Under the pieces are notes generated by a model, which worked only from the letters and a program-made list of their open reading frames with translations, was not told the DNA's origin and ran no database searches. Made by a program: the position numbers and the translations under genes. A stretch of 29,150 nucleotides of DNA, taken from assembly GCA_013695265.1 (NCBI GenBank), contig JACDAU010000322.1, positions 1 through 29,150 of the forward strand, written 5' to 3'. Below are positions 16,225-24,363 of this stretch, in pieces. Within the stretch, counting starts at the first letter, position 1, and the number at the start of each line of letters is the position of its first letter. Source of the stretch: Chloroflexia bacterium (lineage in GTDB: Bacteria; Chloroflexota; Chloroflexia; Thermobaculales; Thermobaculaceae).

Positions 16225-16370
16225 CGTGTTTCCCTTCCACTACTATCGCCCGCTCATATGCACATCCACCGCGTCACATCCGAACGCCTTTGCGCACGGA
16301 CCGCGAGGTGGTCCGGCACCCCGTCTTCCTGGATAGCTAGCAAGTATCGTGCGAGCCCAGCCACCGAGCG

Positions 16371-17021
16371 CTATGTTCGCCGCAAACGGGATGGCGCGGG
16401 TGAAAGGTAATACGTGAGCGCCTGGAGCGCCGCGACCGGATCAATGTCATTCACCCGCACATCGCTCGGCACACGCAACACCGCGGGAGCGTAGTTGAGG
16501 ATCGCCTTAATGCCAGACTCCACCAGCATATCGGCGACCTGCTGAGCGGCGGCGGCGGGAACCGCGATGATCGCAACCCGGACCTGCATCGTGCGGATGC
16601 GCTCCGGCATGGTAACCACGTCCTCGACAAGCACATCGTTGAGCATCGTACCGATACGCTCTGGATTGTGGTCGTAGACCCACGACAACTGGAAGCCGTG
16701 TTCCGAGAAGCCGCCGTAGCGGGAGATCGCCTGTCCGAGCGGCCCAGCCCCAACGACGACGACGCGATACGGCTCGTTGATGTTCAGGATGCTGCGGATC
16801 TCGTCGAGGAGGTGGTGGATATCATAACCCTTACCCTGCTTGCCGAACTCCCCGAAATACGACAGATCGCGCCGAATCTGCGCCGCTGTGCTACCCGTCG
16901 CGAGCGCAAGCTCCTTTGAGGAGACGATCTCCGACCCGGCGTCGAGCATCCCAGTGAGCGCCCGTGCATAGATAGGCAGCCGCTTGATCACTACGTCCGG
17001 TATGCTGATGCCGGGTTCCAA
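16371..17021 (-). CDS. rex: Rex: NADH-sensing redox transcriptional repressor
   Basis: 216 residues. The N-terminal winged helix (1-80) has the Rex signature IPDVVIKRLPIYARAL and SSKELALATGSTAAQIRRDL, then SYFGEFGKQGKGYDI. The Rossmann domain has GAGPLGQA (91-98) and an acidic residue at the end of strand two (D117 in YDHNPERIG). The C-terminal swapped helix (TYYLSPAPSR) is present. Rex binds DNA when the NADH/NAD+ ratio is low and represses fermentation or respiration genes. The only sensible start is the TTG at 17019-17021, with AGGGG about 8 nt upstream. No TTGTGA-N6-TCACAA-type Rex operator was seen nearby. The transporter genes follow in the same direction and could share its transcript. 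Confidence 0.93.
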   Translation of the reverse strand: MEPGISIPDVVIKRLPIYARALTGMLDAGSEIVSSKELALATGSTAAQIRRDLSYFGEFGKQGKGYDIHHLLDEIRSILNINEPYRVVVVGAGPLGQAISRYGGFSEHGFQLSWVYDHNPERIGTMLNDVLVEDVVTMPERIRTMQVRVAIIAVPAAAAQQVADMLVESGIKAILNYAPAVLRVPSDVRVNDIDPVAALQALTYYLSPAPSRLRRT

Positions 17022-17241
17022 ACTCCTGACCCCTGACTACGACGGATGCGATTCGAGCCGACGGAGAGCGCTGCGGCGGTGGCGAGAAAAGCGACACCTC
17101 GACCGCGCAACCATGACGATCAGGGACGCAAGCCCCAGCCGCGAGATGGCAGAGGGCCGGTTCGAGTGTGCCTACAAAAAGGATAACAGAAACTGGATGC
17201 TCGCGTAGCCGAAGGCCGTCGCGACCCACCCTGCGGAAGGG

Positions 17242-18270
17242 TCAGTCGACCGGGCGGACCTCCATCGAGGACGCGGGCGGCGACCCAGCGCCGGCGTGTC
17301 CGCCGCGCATGCGATGCAGAGACAGGTGGTGCGTGCTCCAGTAGTAAAACCCCCAGAGCGTCACGGGCAACACCAGGACCGCGTGCAGCACGAGGACGTA
17401 TCCAGTAGCGAGCTCGCGATTGATGCCCACCAATCCCACCAGAACGAGCAGCGCTCCAACCTCGAACGAGCCCACATAGCCCGGCGCGGCTGGCACGAGC
17501 GTGGCGAGGTTCGTCACTGCGAGTGTGAGCAGGATAATCGCCGCCCCGACCTGGAGATCGAAGGCAACTGCGAGTATCCAGTACATGCCCGCTTCAAACA
17601 GCCACGCCACCACCGAGAGGGCAAATCCCAGGCCGAGCACGCGCTGGCTGCGCACGACGCGCAGCCCGGCGAGAAAGCTGCCACCCGCACCTTCCAGCCG
17701 TGCCAGGACGGAGTCTGGAAGCCGCCCGGTCACCGGGGAGAGCAGACCCAGCACCCTTTCAGGCCACATGACGAGCAACGCGAGCGGCCAAAGCCCAACG
17801 AACAACAAACCACCCGCGACGAGGGCAACCCGCTCTATCGCGCCGTTGAGGGGAACAAGCACTGCCCCCGCCGCCAGCAGCAGAAGCATCGTCGTTGCGT
17901 CGAGCAGTCGTTCAACAACGACCGTGCCCAGTGCGGACGCTTTCGGGATCCGCTCGCGCTGCGAAAGCACGTACACTCGCACTACCTCGCCCATGCGCGC
18001 TGGCAACACATCGTTCGCCATGTACCCAATGACGACCACGGGGAACAGGGAGGAGACCGGGAAGCGACCCATCGGGGAAAGGAGCACCCGCCACCGAAGC
18101 GCACGTACCCAGACGCCGGTGAAGTACAACGCAAGCGCGGGAAGCACGTACCCGTAGTGTGCATCGGCGAGCGAGCGGGCGGTCTGAGTCAGATCCTGAC
18201 CACGCAGGGCCAGCCAGAGGAAAAACGCACTAATAAGTACGCTGCTCCAGAGCCTCATATTCCTCAACAC
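17242..18270 (-). CDS. UPF0104/AglD2-type flippase-like membrane protein (LPG synthase transmembrane-region family)
   Basis: 342 residues with about eight predicted membrane helices. Family landmarks are VWVRALRWRVLL (about 53-64), IGYMANDVLPARMGEVVRVYVL (about 81-102) and SALGTVVVERLLDATTMLL. Near the end comes VPAAPGYVGSFEVGALLVL. This is the membrane module of MprF without the aminoacyl-transferase domain; stand-alone members are thought to move lipids or lipid-linked sugars. It lies 9 bp after the NHL gene in the same direction, as the last gene of an envelope unit that includes two Agl23-like proteins. The GTG start at 18268-18270 and the ATG four codons later are both possible; neither has a perfectly spaced ribosome binding site. 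Confidence 0.86.
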   Translation of the reverse strand: MLRNMRLWSSVLISAFFLWLALRGQDLTQTARSLADAHYGYVLPALALYFTGVWVRALRWRVLLSPMGRFPVSSLFPVVVIGYMANDVLPARMGEVVRVYVLSQRERIPKASALGTVVVERLLDATTMLLLLAAGAVLVPLNGAIERVALVAGGLLFVGLWPLALLVMWPERVLGLLSPVTGRLPDSVLARLEGAGGSFLAGLRVVRSQRVLGLGFALSVVAWLFEAGMYWILAVAFDLQVGAAIILLTLAVTNLATLVPAAPGYVGSFEVGALLVLVGLVGINRELATGYVLVLHAVLVLPVTLWGFYYWSTHHLSLHRMRGGHAGAGSPPASSMEVRPVD

Positions 18271-18279
18271 CCGCCCCTT

Positions 18280-19626
18280 TTACCGTACTACACCCAAGTT
18301 TAGCACGTTGCCGAGAGCAGCATCGGCGACGAAGACCCGGCTGTCGCGCGGTGAGACCGCCACCCCGAGCGGCTCCAGCAAGCTCGACTCCGCGTTCCCG
18401 TCCGTCTCCGCGAGGAGTATCCCGGAAGGAGTGTACTTCTGCAAGGACTTCGTGATCGGGTCTGTGATATACACGTCGCCGGCGCGGTCCGTGTCCAGGT
18501 ACGGCTCCAGCCTGCCCTCGTCCTCCCAGGTCGTCACACCCCACGACCGCAGGTGCTGCCCACGGGCGTCGTACACTTGCACACGTGCGTTGCGGGTGTC
18601 CGCGACGTACACCGTTCCTCGGCGGTCGACCGTAATCCCGATCGGCTCGTCGAGTTGTGACGGCCCATTCCCGGTCTCGCCCCATTGACGCACGTACTTT
18701 CCGTTCTCATCGTATACCACGACGCGCTTGTTCCCCGTATCGGTGACGTAGAGCAGCCCCCCCGGACCGATCGCAAGCCCGCGCGGGCCGTAAAAGGCGC
18801 GCGGTGATTGAGCGCCACGTTTCGGGTCCCCCTTCGTATCCACGTAGCTGCCCCACGCCCGCACAAAGTCGCCATCCGTCGTAAACTGCTGGATCCGATG
18901 GTTCCACGTATCCGCCACCCAGACGTAGCGTGCCGTCGCCGCGATACCGGTCGGCCCGAGAGTCGCGGATGTGTACGCGAACTGCCCCTCGCCCTCCCCG
19001 CGCGAGCCCCACTGCTTCAGGAAACGGCCGTTCGGTGCGTACTTCTGCACGCGGGCGTTCGCCTGGTCCACGACGTAGTAGTTCCCCAGAGGATCGAGCG
19101 CGAGATCCACCGGACTGTTCAACTGACCGGGCCGGTCACCAGGCGGCGCGCGGTCGAACAGGTCGTATCGCGCCTTCAGTCCCGGTTCCCCCGCGCCGGC
19201 CGCTGGATTGATCTGCCGCCAGGTACTGGCGTCCCACGAAAGCGTAACATCGCCGTATTGTTCCACGTTTAGCCCCGGGCTCGCTTGCAGCGAGGAGGAG
19301 GTCAGCGCCAGCACCTCCGCCCGGCCACCCGGCTCCTGTCCCACGCGCACGTCCTCGAAGTCGCGCAGATACCACAGACCCCACGGAGCCAACTCCGGCG
19401 CTACCTCGACCTTAAGCCCCAGTCCACCGCGTGGCTCCGCGAGACTGCGCTGCAAGACATACAACTCCGCCGATACCCGGCGGATGCGCCCGAAAGCCGA
19501 ACGCACACCGGTCGGCGGTGCGCTGAACGTGGTAGCTCCACCCGGGGCGTAGAGCACCGTCGCCCGCCCCCATCCGACAACGGCGGACACCGCCACCAGC
19601 AACAGAACGACTGCGCCAGCAGTCAC
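18280..19626 (-). CDS. NHL-repeat protein; probably the C-terminal part of an amber-split Agl23-NHL fusion
   Basis: A 448-codon frame. Residues 1-20 form a membrane helix. Residues 25-150 resemble the extracytoplasmic tail of Agl23-type proteins: LAPWGLWYLRDFEDVRV here parallels WPFVWYLRDFPNARF in the protein encoded at 20674-22989. Residues 165-448 contain about six NHL repeats, for example SPVDLALDPLGNYYVVDQAN, PRGLAIGPGGLLYVTDTGNK and PIGITVDRRGTVYVADTRNA, a six-bladed propeller outside the membrane. The first possible codon is a GTG touching the TAG of the preceding frame (19627-19629) in the same phase. That GTG has no Shine-Dalgarno sequence. The frame is thus either reached by readthrough or reinitiation, or is half of a disrupted gene. 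Confidence 0.8.
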   Translation of the reverse strand: MTAGAVVLLLVAVSAVVGWGRATVLYAPGGATTFSAPPTGVRSAFGRIRRVSAELYVLQRSLAEPRGGLGLKVEVAPELAPWGLWYLRDFEDVRVGQEPGGRAEVLALTSSSLQASPGLNVEQYGDVTLSWDASTWRQINPAAGAGEPGLKARYDLFDRAPPGDRPGQLNSPVDLALDPLGNYYVVDQANARVQKYAPNGRFLKQWGSRGEGEGQFAYTSATLGPTGIAATARYVWVADTWNHRIQQFTTDGDFVRAWGSYVDTKGDPKRGAQSPRAFYGPRGLAIGPGGLLYVTDTGNKRVVVYDENGKYVRQWGETGNGPSQLDEPIGITVDRRGTVYVADTRNARVQVYDARGQHLRSWGVTTWEDEGRLEPYLDTDRAGDVYITDPITKSLQKYTPSGILLAETDGNAESSLLEPLGVAVSPRDSRVFVADAALGNVLNLGVVR

Positions 19627-20670
19627 CTACGGAGCGCTCGGCCGAAGCGTGCGCAGCGACTGCTCCAACAACCACGCGGCGCCAAATCCCGCGAGCAGTA
19701 CCACCGTCGAGGGAGGCGGCCGATACGCCGCTGGAAGCGCTTGCGCGAGCAACAGCACGACTACCCCGAGGCCAGCGAGCACGAAGCCGGGGGAGAGCCT
19801 TCGTTGCTCCCGGCCATATCCGAGGGCAAAGAGCACGAGCCCGGTCGCGAGCGCCCACACCGGCGCGGAGAGCCCGACCTCGCGAATCCAGGCGGCGAAG
19901 CTCAGCGGCGTGGCGGCTGCCGCATCCCCCGGCAATTGAGGCGCGCGCGTAAAAAACGCTGATAGCCCCACGGCCGCAGCACACCCGAACGCTAGTAACG
20001 TGAGCGCCACACGCGCCGTTCGCCATGCCCCGCGTGTGGTGTACGCCACGAAAACGACGAGTCCGGCACTCAACCACACGCCCGGCGCGCCGAACGAGAG
20101 GAGATAACCCGCCACGCTGCCAGCGCCTGCCAGCGACCAGGGCCACCAGTGCCGCGTCACCGCGAGCGAGGCGCCAAACAACGTCAAACAGACCGCAACC
20201 GGGTCCGGACCGCCACCAGTATCCAGCAGCAGCCAATACGGCGAGATCGCCAGAAGCACCGACGCGAGCAGCGCGGCACCACGACCCAACACCCGTGCGA
20301 GCGGCAGGCAGAAGAGCACGGAAAGCAATCCGGCCACGGCGGACAATATACGCGGCGTGACTTCCTCCGCTCCGAGGCCGAACATCAGCAGGGAAAGCGT
20401 CTGCACATACCCCGGCGCCGACCGGTATGACTCGGCGGGCTTTGCATGGCCGGTCAGCAGCCGCCAGGCGTCGAGCGCGTACCCGGCTTCCTCGGACGTG
20501 AGTGGTCCGCGTCCGCCAACCAGAAGCGTTCGAAGCGCGATGCCCAAGACGAACGCAAGCCAGAACGTGCCGAGCCACGGGACTCTGTGGAGGCTCATGA
20601 CGGGGCGGGCGTCTAGCCCCTGCGCATGCTGGGTGTTCCCGGCCTGGGACGCGACACTAAGAAGGACCAC
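19627..20670 (-). CDS. Agl23/GT39-like integral membrane protein, N-terminal part ending at an in-frame TAG
   Basis: 347 residues with about nine predicted membrane helices. After the first helix comes GGRGPLTSEEAGYALDAWRLL (about 52-72), the position where GT39/Agl23 proteins have the acidic catalytic-type motif (HHDESLH in the neighbour). Here E60 and E61 are the acidic pair. The protein stops at TAG 19627-19629, just before what would be its last helix, and the same frame continues directly into the NHL ORF. The GTG start at 20668-20670 lies 3 bp after the Agl23-like stop, with AGGAG 12 nt upstream. The ATG at 20596-20598 (MSLHRVPWLG) is the alternative. It is probably involved in transferring sugar from a polyprenyl-linked donor. 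Confidence 0.78.
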   Translation of the reverse strand: MVLLSVASQAGNTQHAQGLDARPVMSLHRVPWLGTFWLAFVLGIALRTLLVGGRGPLTSEEAGYALDAWRLLTGHAKPAESYRSAPGYVQTLSLLMFGLGAEEVTPRILSAVAGLLSVLFCLPLARVLGRGAALLASVLLAISPYWLLLDTGGGPDPVAVCLTLFGASLAVTRHWWPWSLAGAGSVAGYLLSFGAPGVWLSAGLVVFVAYTTRGAWRTARVALTLLAFGCAAAVGLSAFFTRAPQLPGDAAAATPLSFAAWIREVGLSAPVWALATGLVLFALGYGREQRRLSPGFVLAGLGVVVLLLAQALPAAYRPPPSTVVLLAGFGAAWLLEQSLRTLRPSAP

Positions 20671-20673
20671 GTG

Positions 20674-22989
20674 CTATAGCCGCTCCTGGTTGTACGCGCC
20701 CACCAGATCCTTGCGAACATACAGGACCATGTCCGTGGAGTTCAGGATGCCCTCCGGCCTGCGATACATCACGTAGCGCCAGAGCTGGGCCTGCTGTTGG
20801 GGCTCACGCAACGACGCGATCCCCTGGACGACGTACCTGCCATTGTGATAGATACGGCGCGCGATTCCGCCGTTGTCCCCTTTCGGGATCAGGTTGCGGT
20901 ACATCTCCTCCGGGAACCACCAGCGCATCGGATACCGGTACGCGGTGTAGTTGGTCATGTACGGCTTCACGTCATCCTCGTTGTCGGCACCGACGAGCAC
21001 AAACTGCACCTCGCTCGTTGGCACGGAGCTCGGGCCGTCCGCCTGGAAGCGTGCGTTCGGGAAGTCGCGCAGGTACCACACAAACGGCCATGACACCTCG
21101 GCGTCGTAGATCACCGCCGACTTTTGCCCACCAACTGTCTTCTCCGAGACGCTAGTCATCGCACGAATCGTGTTTTCCACCCGTGGAGTAGACTGCACGT
21201 ACACCATCTGCTCAACTGGCACTGCTCCGTTCACGTAGCTAAGCTGAAGCGCGGCCTGCGTCGTATACACCGCAAACACCCCGAGTGCGGTGAGCCCGAG
21301 CGTCCGCACCGCCCGCGCCGGACCGAGCCAAAGAACAGCGGCCCCGGAGAGAATCAGAAGCCCGCCCAGCCCCCAGACCAGCGGGGATTGCCCGGAGGGT
21401 TGCGTTTGCAGCGACCAGCTTGCCATTTTATATACTATCCAGCCAGTGATCACCAGAGCCGCTGCGGCGAACGCCCACGCACCGCCGCGCGTAGTTACGG
21501 CACTCCCGCGCCAGCCGCGCTCCAGCTTGAACGCCCTCGCTCCAAAGACCGCCCCCAAACAGATGAGGGGGAGTGTGATATGTACCGAGAGCCAGGGCAT
21601 CTTCTCCCCTGCCCAACTATAGATCAGGACGCTCAAAACCAACCAGTACACCATGAGCGCATAGCTCATCTGAAATACCGAGAGCGGCTGCCCGGCGCGC
21701 CGGCGTCGACGAGCGGCCCATATCCCGCCCCAGATCAGGCCAGCAGTGCCGAGCACCACCGGAATCGGCTCGTACACGGGCTCCATTACCAGGTAGTAGT
21801 ACCACGGCTGGCCGCCGCGCTCCACCTCCTGCTGCGCGAGCCAGTAGAAGAGCTGCCCGGCGTATCCGCTTTGCAAGCCACTCTCGACGTTCGTGAAAAG
21901 GCTTGTGTACAGCGGGACGGAGACGACGATGAACGTCAGAACCAAACCCAGCACGTGAAGCCCCTTGTAATGAAGATGCGCGAGTGCCTCGCTGAGGGCG
22001 TTCGCTGCGGCGCCCTGCCGGATGCGCTGGAATTGCCCCGGCAGATCCGCGCGCCACAATAAGTACGACTCGACCGCCAGCCACGCAGCCGTCCAAGCCA
22101 GTGCGCTCATCACTTGCGGGCTCGTGACCATTGTCTCAGCGTATGCCAGGCTCTTTGTGAGGCTCGGGTTCTCGAACGGGATGGAGGGCAGCTTCGCCCA
22201 ACCGAGCTGCCTCGGCAACACAACGAACCCTAGAACCACGCCTACCGGCCATACTGCGAGCCCTACGAGAGCGCGCTGGGCGTGTGCCACCCCGAGCACG
22301 AGCGTGCCGAAGGTCACGAGGATGAAGATCACGATAAAGCTGATCTCTTTGCTGCAAAAGAGGAGGACCCATCCCATCCACGCGAAATGCAGCCAGCCGG
22401 GGTTCCTGGAGTCCATCCAGCGGATGATGCCAATGATGCTCATCAGCGTAAAGACCACCGCCCACGGCTCATTGCGCAGGAAGCGGCCGTAGTACCACAT
22501 TCCTGGAGAGATGAATAACAGAAACGAAGCCGCGAGCATCGAGACGCGCCCGAGCTGGCGGCGCAGCAAAAATGGCATCGGCACGAGAAGCGCGCCGAAT
22601 ATCGCGGGCATTACGCGCGCGGTCGCGTTTATATCACCCTGGCCGACGCCAAAAAACAGGCCGAAGACGTGATAGCTGAGTCTCGTCAGGTGGAAGAGCA
22701 GTGGGCCGTGCATCATCGGATCGTGCTGATAGCCGTCTCCGACATAGTATCGCCACGAAAAGTACGCATGCAGGCTTTCATCATGATGCAGCGGTCGGGA
22801 ACCAAGGTCCCAGAAACGAGTCCCCACTGCGACTATGGTGAAAAGCAGGTAGATCAGCACCTCGACGGTCAGTGCCGATTCCATGCGAGCGTAGAGCGCC
22901 AGCGCAGATATGCGTATGCTGCGTCTGCTCGGGCGTGCGGCTTCCCTGGGGACCGCGACGCCGACCGAACGTGTTGTGGACTGGTCCAA
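20674..22989 (-). CDS. Agl23-type (TIGR03663) glycosyltransferase-like membrane protein
   Basis: 771 residues. A basic cytoplasmic N-terminus (1-42) precedes about twelve predicted membrane helices. The family signature SRPLHHDESLHAYFSW (about 64-79, D70 and E71) lies in the first extracytoplasmic loop, as in GT39/GT83-type enzymes that use polyprenyl-phosphate sugars. The extracytoplasmic tail (about 600-771) contains WPFVWYLRDFPNARF and RYPMRWWFPEEMY. Related proteins are annotated as flippase-activity-associated Agl23; their biochemical role is not settled. The TTG at 22987-22989 has GGAGG with 6-nt spacing. It is the first gene of a four-ORF unit with gaps of 3, 0 and 9 bp, driven by the promoter at 23024-23053. 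Confidence 0.86.
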   Translation of the reverse strand: MDQSTTRSVGVAVPREAARPSRRSIRISALALYARMESALTVEVLIYLLFTIVAVGTRFWDLGSRPLHHDESLHAYFSWRYYVGDGYQHDPMMHGPLLFHLTRLSYHVFGLFFGVGQGDINATARVMPAIFGALLVPMPFLLRRQLGRVSMLAASFLLFISPGMWYYGRFLRNEPWAVVFTLMSIIGIIRWMDSRNPGWLHFAWMGWVLLFCSKEISFIVIFILVTFGTLVLGVAHAQRALVGLAVWPVGVVLGFVVLPRQLGWAKLPSIPFENPSLTKSLAYAETMVTSPQVMSALAWTAAWLAVESYLLWRADLPGQFQRIRQGAAANALSEALAHLHYKGLHVLGLVLTFIVVSVPLYTSLFTNVESGLQSGYAGQLFYWLAQQEVERGGQPWYYYLVMEPVYEPIPVVLGTAGLIWGGIWAARRRRRAGQPLSVFQMSYALMVYWLVLSVLIYSWAGEKMPWLSVHITLPLICLGAVFGARAFKLERGWRGSAVTTRGGAWAFAAAALVITGWIVYKMASWSLQTQPSGQSPLVWGLGGLLILSGAAVLWLGPARAVRTLGLTALGVFAVYTTQAALQLSYVNGAVPVEQMVYVQSTPRVENTIRAMTSVSEKTVGGQKSAVIYDAEVSWPFVWYLRDFPNARFQADGPSSVPTSEVQFVLVGADNEDDVKPYMTNYTAYRYPMRWWFPEEMYRNLIPKGDNGGIARRIYHNGRYVVQGIASLREPQQQAQLWRYVMYRRPEGILNSTDMVLYVRKDLVGAYNQERL

Positions 22990-23023
22990 ACTCCGCCTCC
23001 ATGAGACTGACGGGATGCAGTTT

Positions 23024-23053
23024 ATTCTACACGGTGAAACGGCAAGCAGACAA
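23024..23053 (-). promoter_or_regulatory. Promoter of the Agl23 / NHL / flippase-like unit
   Basis: On the minus strand a -35 TTGTCT (23048-23053) and a -10 TAGAAT (23024-23029, 5 of 6) are separated by 18 bp. The start codon is about 28 nt past the expected transcription start. The rest of the 224-bp gap (22990-23213) shows no gene. Confidence 0.55.
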
Positions 23054-23213
23054 AAAAGGTTCCGTGCCCCTGGTCTTGTGCCAGGCAGGGCGGCGTATCG
23101 ATGCGGGTGGCTCCGTCTGTGAACCCACGAAGGACAGTTTTCGGCTGGCCCGATGGCTGGCCGCTACGGTCGATCGAGAAATGGCCAGGGTAGAGGGCCA
23201 GGTTCCCGCGCGG

Positions 23214-23543
23214 TCAGTACTGGCTTTCTACCGGATCAGCCCCGAAAGCCGCCAGTAACCAGCCGATCAGGCGCATAAGCGTCCCGAGCATTTCGCGTGC
23301 GAGCCACATCGAGAGCGGGACGGCCGCGATGAGCGCAGGAGCGCGCAGTTGCACCTCGCCGCCGTTGAGCGCGGTCAATAACGCGTTCGCGGAGAAGCTG
23401 AACAGCGCGACCGTGCTTGTGAGCCAGACGAGCGCCGCCGCAGCGACGCCCCGATCTCCGGTCCGATACGCATACCAGATCAGACTCACCAGCTCAGCGA
23501 GAATGGCTGGCAGAGCCCTTAGTAGCAACCCAATACGAAACAC
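23214..23543 (-). CDS. Small membrane protein of unknown function
   Basis: 109 residues that I do not recognise. Three hydrophobic stretches (about 3-24, 33-57 and 68-103) suggest three membrane helices with short loops; the last one is interrupted by charged residues (LAREMLGTLMRL). The GTG at 23541-23543 has GGAGG 7 nt upstream, the best evidence that the gene is real. It lies downstream of two other small membrane-protein genes in the same direction, but a strong hairpin (23568-23597) separates it from them. Confidence 0.6.
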   Translation of the reverse strand: MFRIGLLLRALPAILAELVSLIWYAYRTGDRGVAAAALVWLTSTVALFSFSANALLTALNGGEVQLRAPALIAAVPLSMWLAREMLGTLMRLIGWLLAAFGADPVESQY

Positions 23544-23567
23544 GCTCAGACCTCCAGGACACAGTAC

Positions 23568-23597
23568 GGGGAGCGGCGCTCCGTTGCGCCGCTCCCC
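23568..23597 (-). terminator. Strong 12-bp hairpin between small membrane-protein genes
   Basis: GGGGAGCGGCGC (23568-23579) pairs perfectly with GCGCCGCTCCCC (23586-23597) around a 6-nt loop. It lies 72 bp after the YtxH-like stop and 24 bp before the next start codon. It has no T-tract on either strand. It could stop transcription in a non-canonical way or shield the upstream mRNA. Confidence 0.5.
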
Positions 23598-23669
23598 ACT
23601 CTAGTCCCGACACGCTCACCGATGGTATGAGATGTAAACGACGGTTTGCGTCCTGGCCGCGCGCGCCGC

Positions 23670-23879
23670 TTATCCGCGCCTCGGCAGCTTGCTTTGCGCG
23701 GACGCCCGCATGGCCGAAGCCCGCTGCGTTACCTGCCGCCGCATTTCGGGTCCCGATCTCGGCGCACGGAGGAGCCATAGCAGCGCACCAGCAGCAGCAC
23801 CAAGCAGCAACCCAGGGATCAACCCGCTGCCGGTGTCCTGACGGATCACCACGACCTCGATGTCATCGTCGATCGCCAT
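23670..23879 (-). CDS. YtxH-like small membrane protein
   Basis: 69 residues. An acidic N-terminus (MAIDDDIEVVVIRQD) is followed by one Gly/Ala-rich membrane helix (about 18-37, PGLLLGAAAGALLWLLRAP) and a basic C-terminal tail. The order GLLLGAAAGALLWLLRAPRSG then EMRRQV matches YtxH/gas-vesicle-like stress proteins (helix, AP-x-SG, amphipathic tail). The function of the family is unclear. The ATG has GGAGGGA close upstream and overlaps the end of the preceding gene by 17 nt, so the two are probably translated together. Confidence 0.72.
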   Translation of the reverse strand: MAIDDDIEVVVIRQDTGSGLIPGLLLGAAAGALLWLLRAPRSGPEMRRQVTQRASAMRASAQSKLPRRG

Positions 23880-24240
23880 TGTCCCTCCTTACGATAGTCT
23901 GGACCGCCGCCCGCGCTCCAGCCGCTGCGGCGGATGCCTTGATGAACGGGGAGGCGACCCGTTCGGACACGAAGCCGGTGGTACCACGCACGCTTTCCGC
24001 GGTGGAGTTCGCCGTATCGAGCAGGGGCGGAACCTTCTCGCGCAGGAGTCCGATCAGGCCGATGAGCGCGAGGGCAACCATCGACAAAGACAGGAACAGA
24101 AGAAACATTGTGAAGCCAACAGCGACCAGCATAATGTCGCGAAGTCCCGCCAGCGTGGGGTCGACAAACAGCCAGATAGCGATGATGGCCACGACGACCA
24201 TGACAATGCCAACTGCCGCACCAATCAGAGCTTTTTTCAA
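23863..24240 (-). CDS. Small two-helix membrane protein, partner of the YtxH-like protein
   Basis: About 125 residues. Two long hydrophobic helices (about 4-25 and 37-65) are followed by an amphipathic tail starting LREKVPPLLDTANSTAESV and including VASPFIKASAAAAGARAAVQTI. The frame is open to an ATG at 24256-24258. However, the TTG at 24238-24240 has TTGGAGG 5 nt upstream and sits nearer the first helix, so it is preferred. The tail resembles membrane-fence-like proteins often encoded next to YtxH proteins, and the two genes overlap by 17 nt. I cannot assign a function. An extended -10 promoter lies about 70 bp upstream. Confidence 0.65.
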   Translation of the reverse strand: MKKALIGAAVGIVMVVVAIIAIWLFVDPTLAGLRDIMLVAVGFTMFLLFLSLSMVALALIGLIGLLREKVPPLLDTANSTAESVRGTTGFVSERVASPFIKASAAAAGARAAVQTIVRRDNGDRR

Positions 24241-24306
24241 GGACACCTCCAACAGCATGCGCTGTACGCTTCAACCGCTACAGTTGCGGTCCGGTTACTG
24301 CCGCCC

Positions 24307-24315
24307 AGTATAACA
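24307..24315 (-). promoter_or_regulatory. Extended -10 promoter of the small membrane-protein genes
   Basis: TGTTATACT on the minus strand is an extended -10 (TGn-TATACT, 5 of 6 in the hexamer). No good -35 is seen, which is usual for extended -10 promoters. The expected leader is about 60 nt. It lies between the mnmA stop and the gene at 24240. Confidence 0.45.
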
Positions 24316-24363
24316 CCGGCGCGTACGTTTTTTGCGGATTCGCACCGACCGCGCCACGACCGC

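Noticed and set aside
16225..16370. Rex operator or strong terminator between rex and the transporter
   Set aside because: No TTGTGA/TCACAA dyad is present. The only dyad (CGGACC/GGTCCG, 16297-16315) is 6 bp long with no T-tract.
17032..17175. tRNA-like sequences (GGCTCGAATC on minus, GGTTCGAG on plus)
   Set aside because: T-loop-like heptamers are present, but the T-stem does not pair and there is no acceptor or anticodon arm.
17296..18303. 335-residue plus-strand open frame
   Set aside because: Antisense to the flippase-like gene. The composition (His, Gln, Arg) is that of a reversed membrane-protein gene.
19412..20578. 388-residue minus-strand frame crossing the TAG at 19627
   Set aside because: I considered it as a frameshifted continuation of the membrane protein. 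It is Arg/Ala-rich with no membrane pattern, whereas the frames on both sides of the TAG make good sense.
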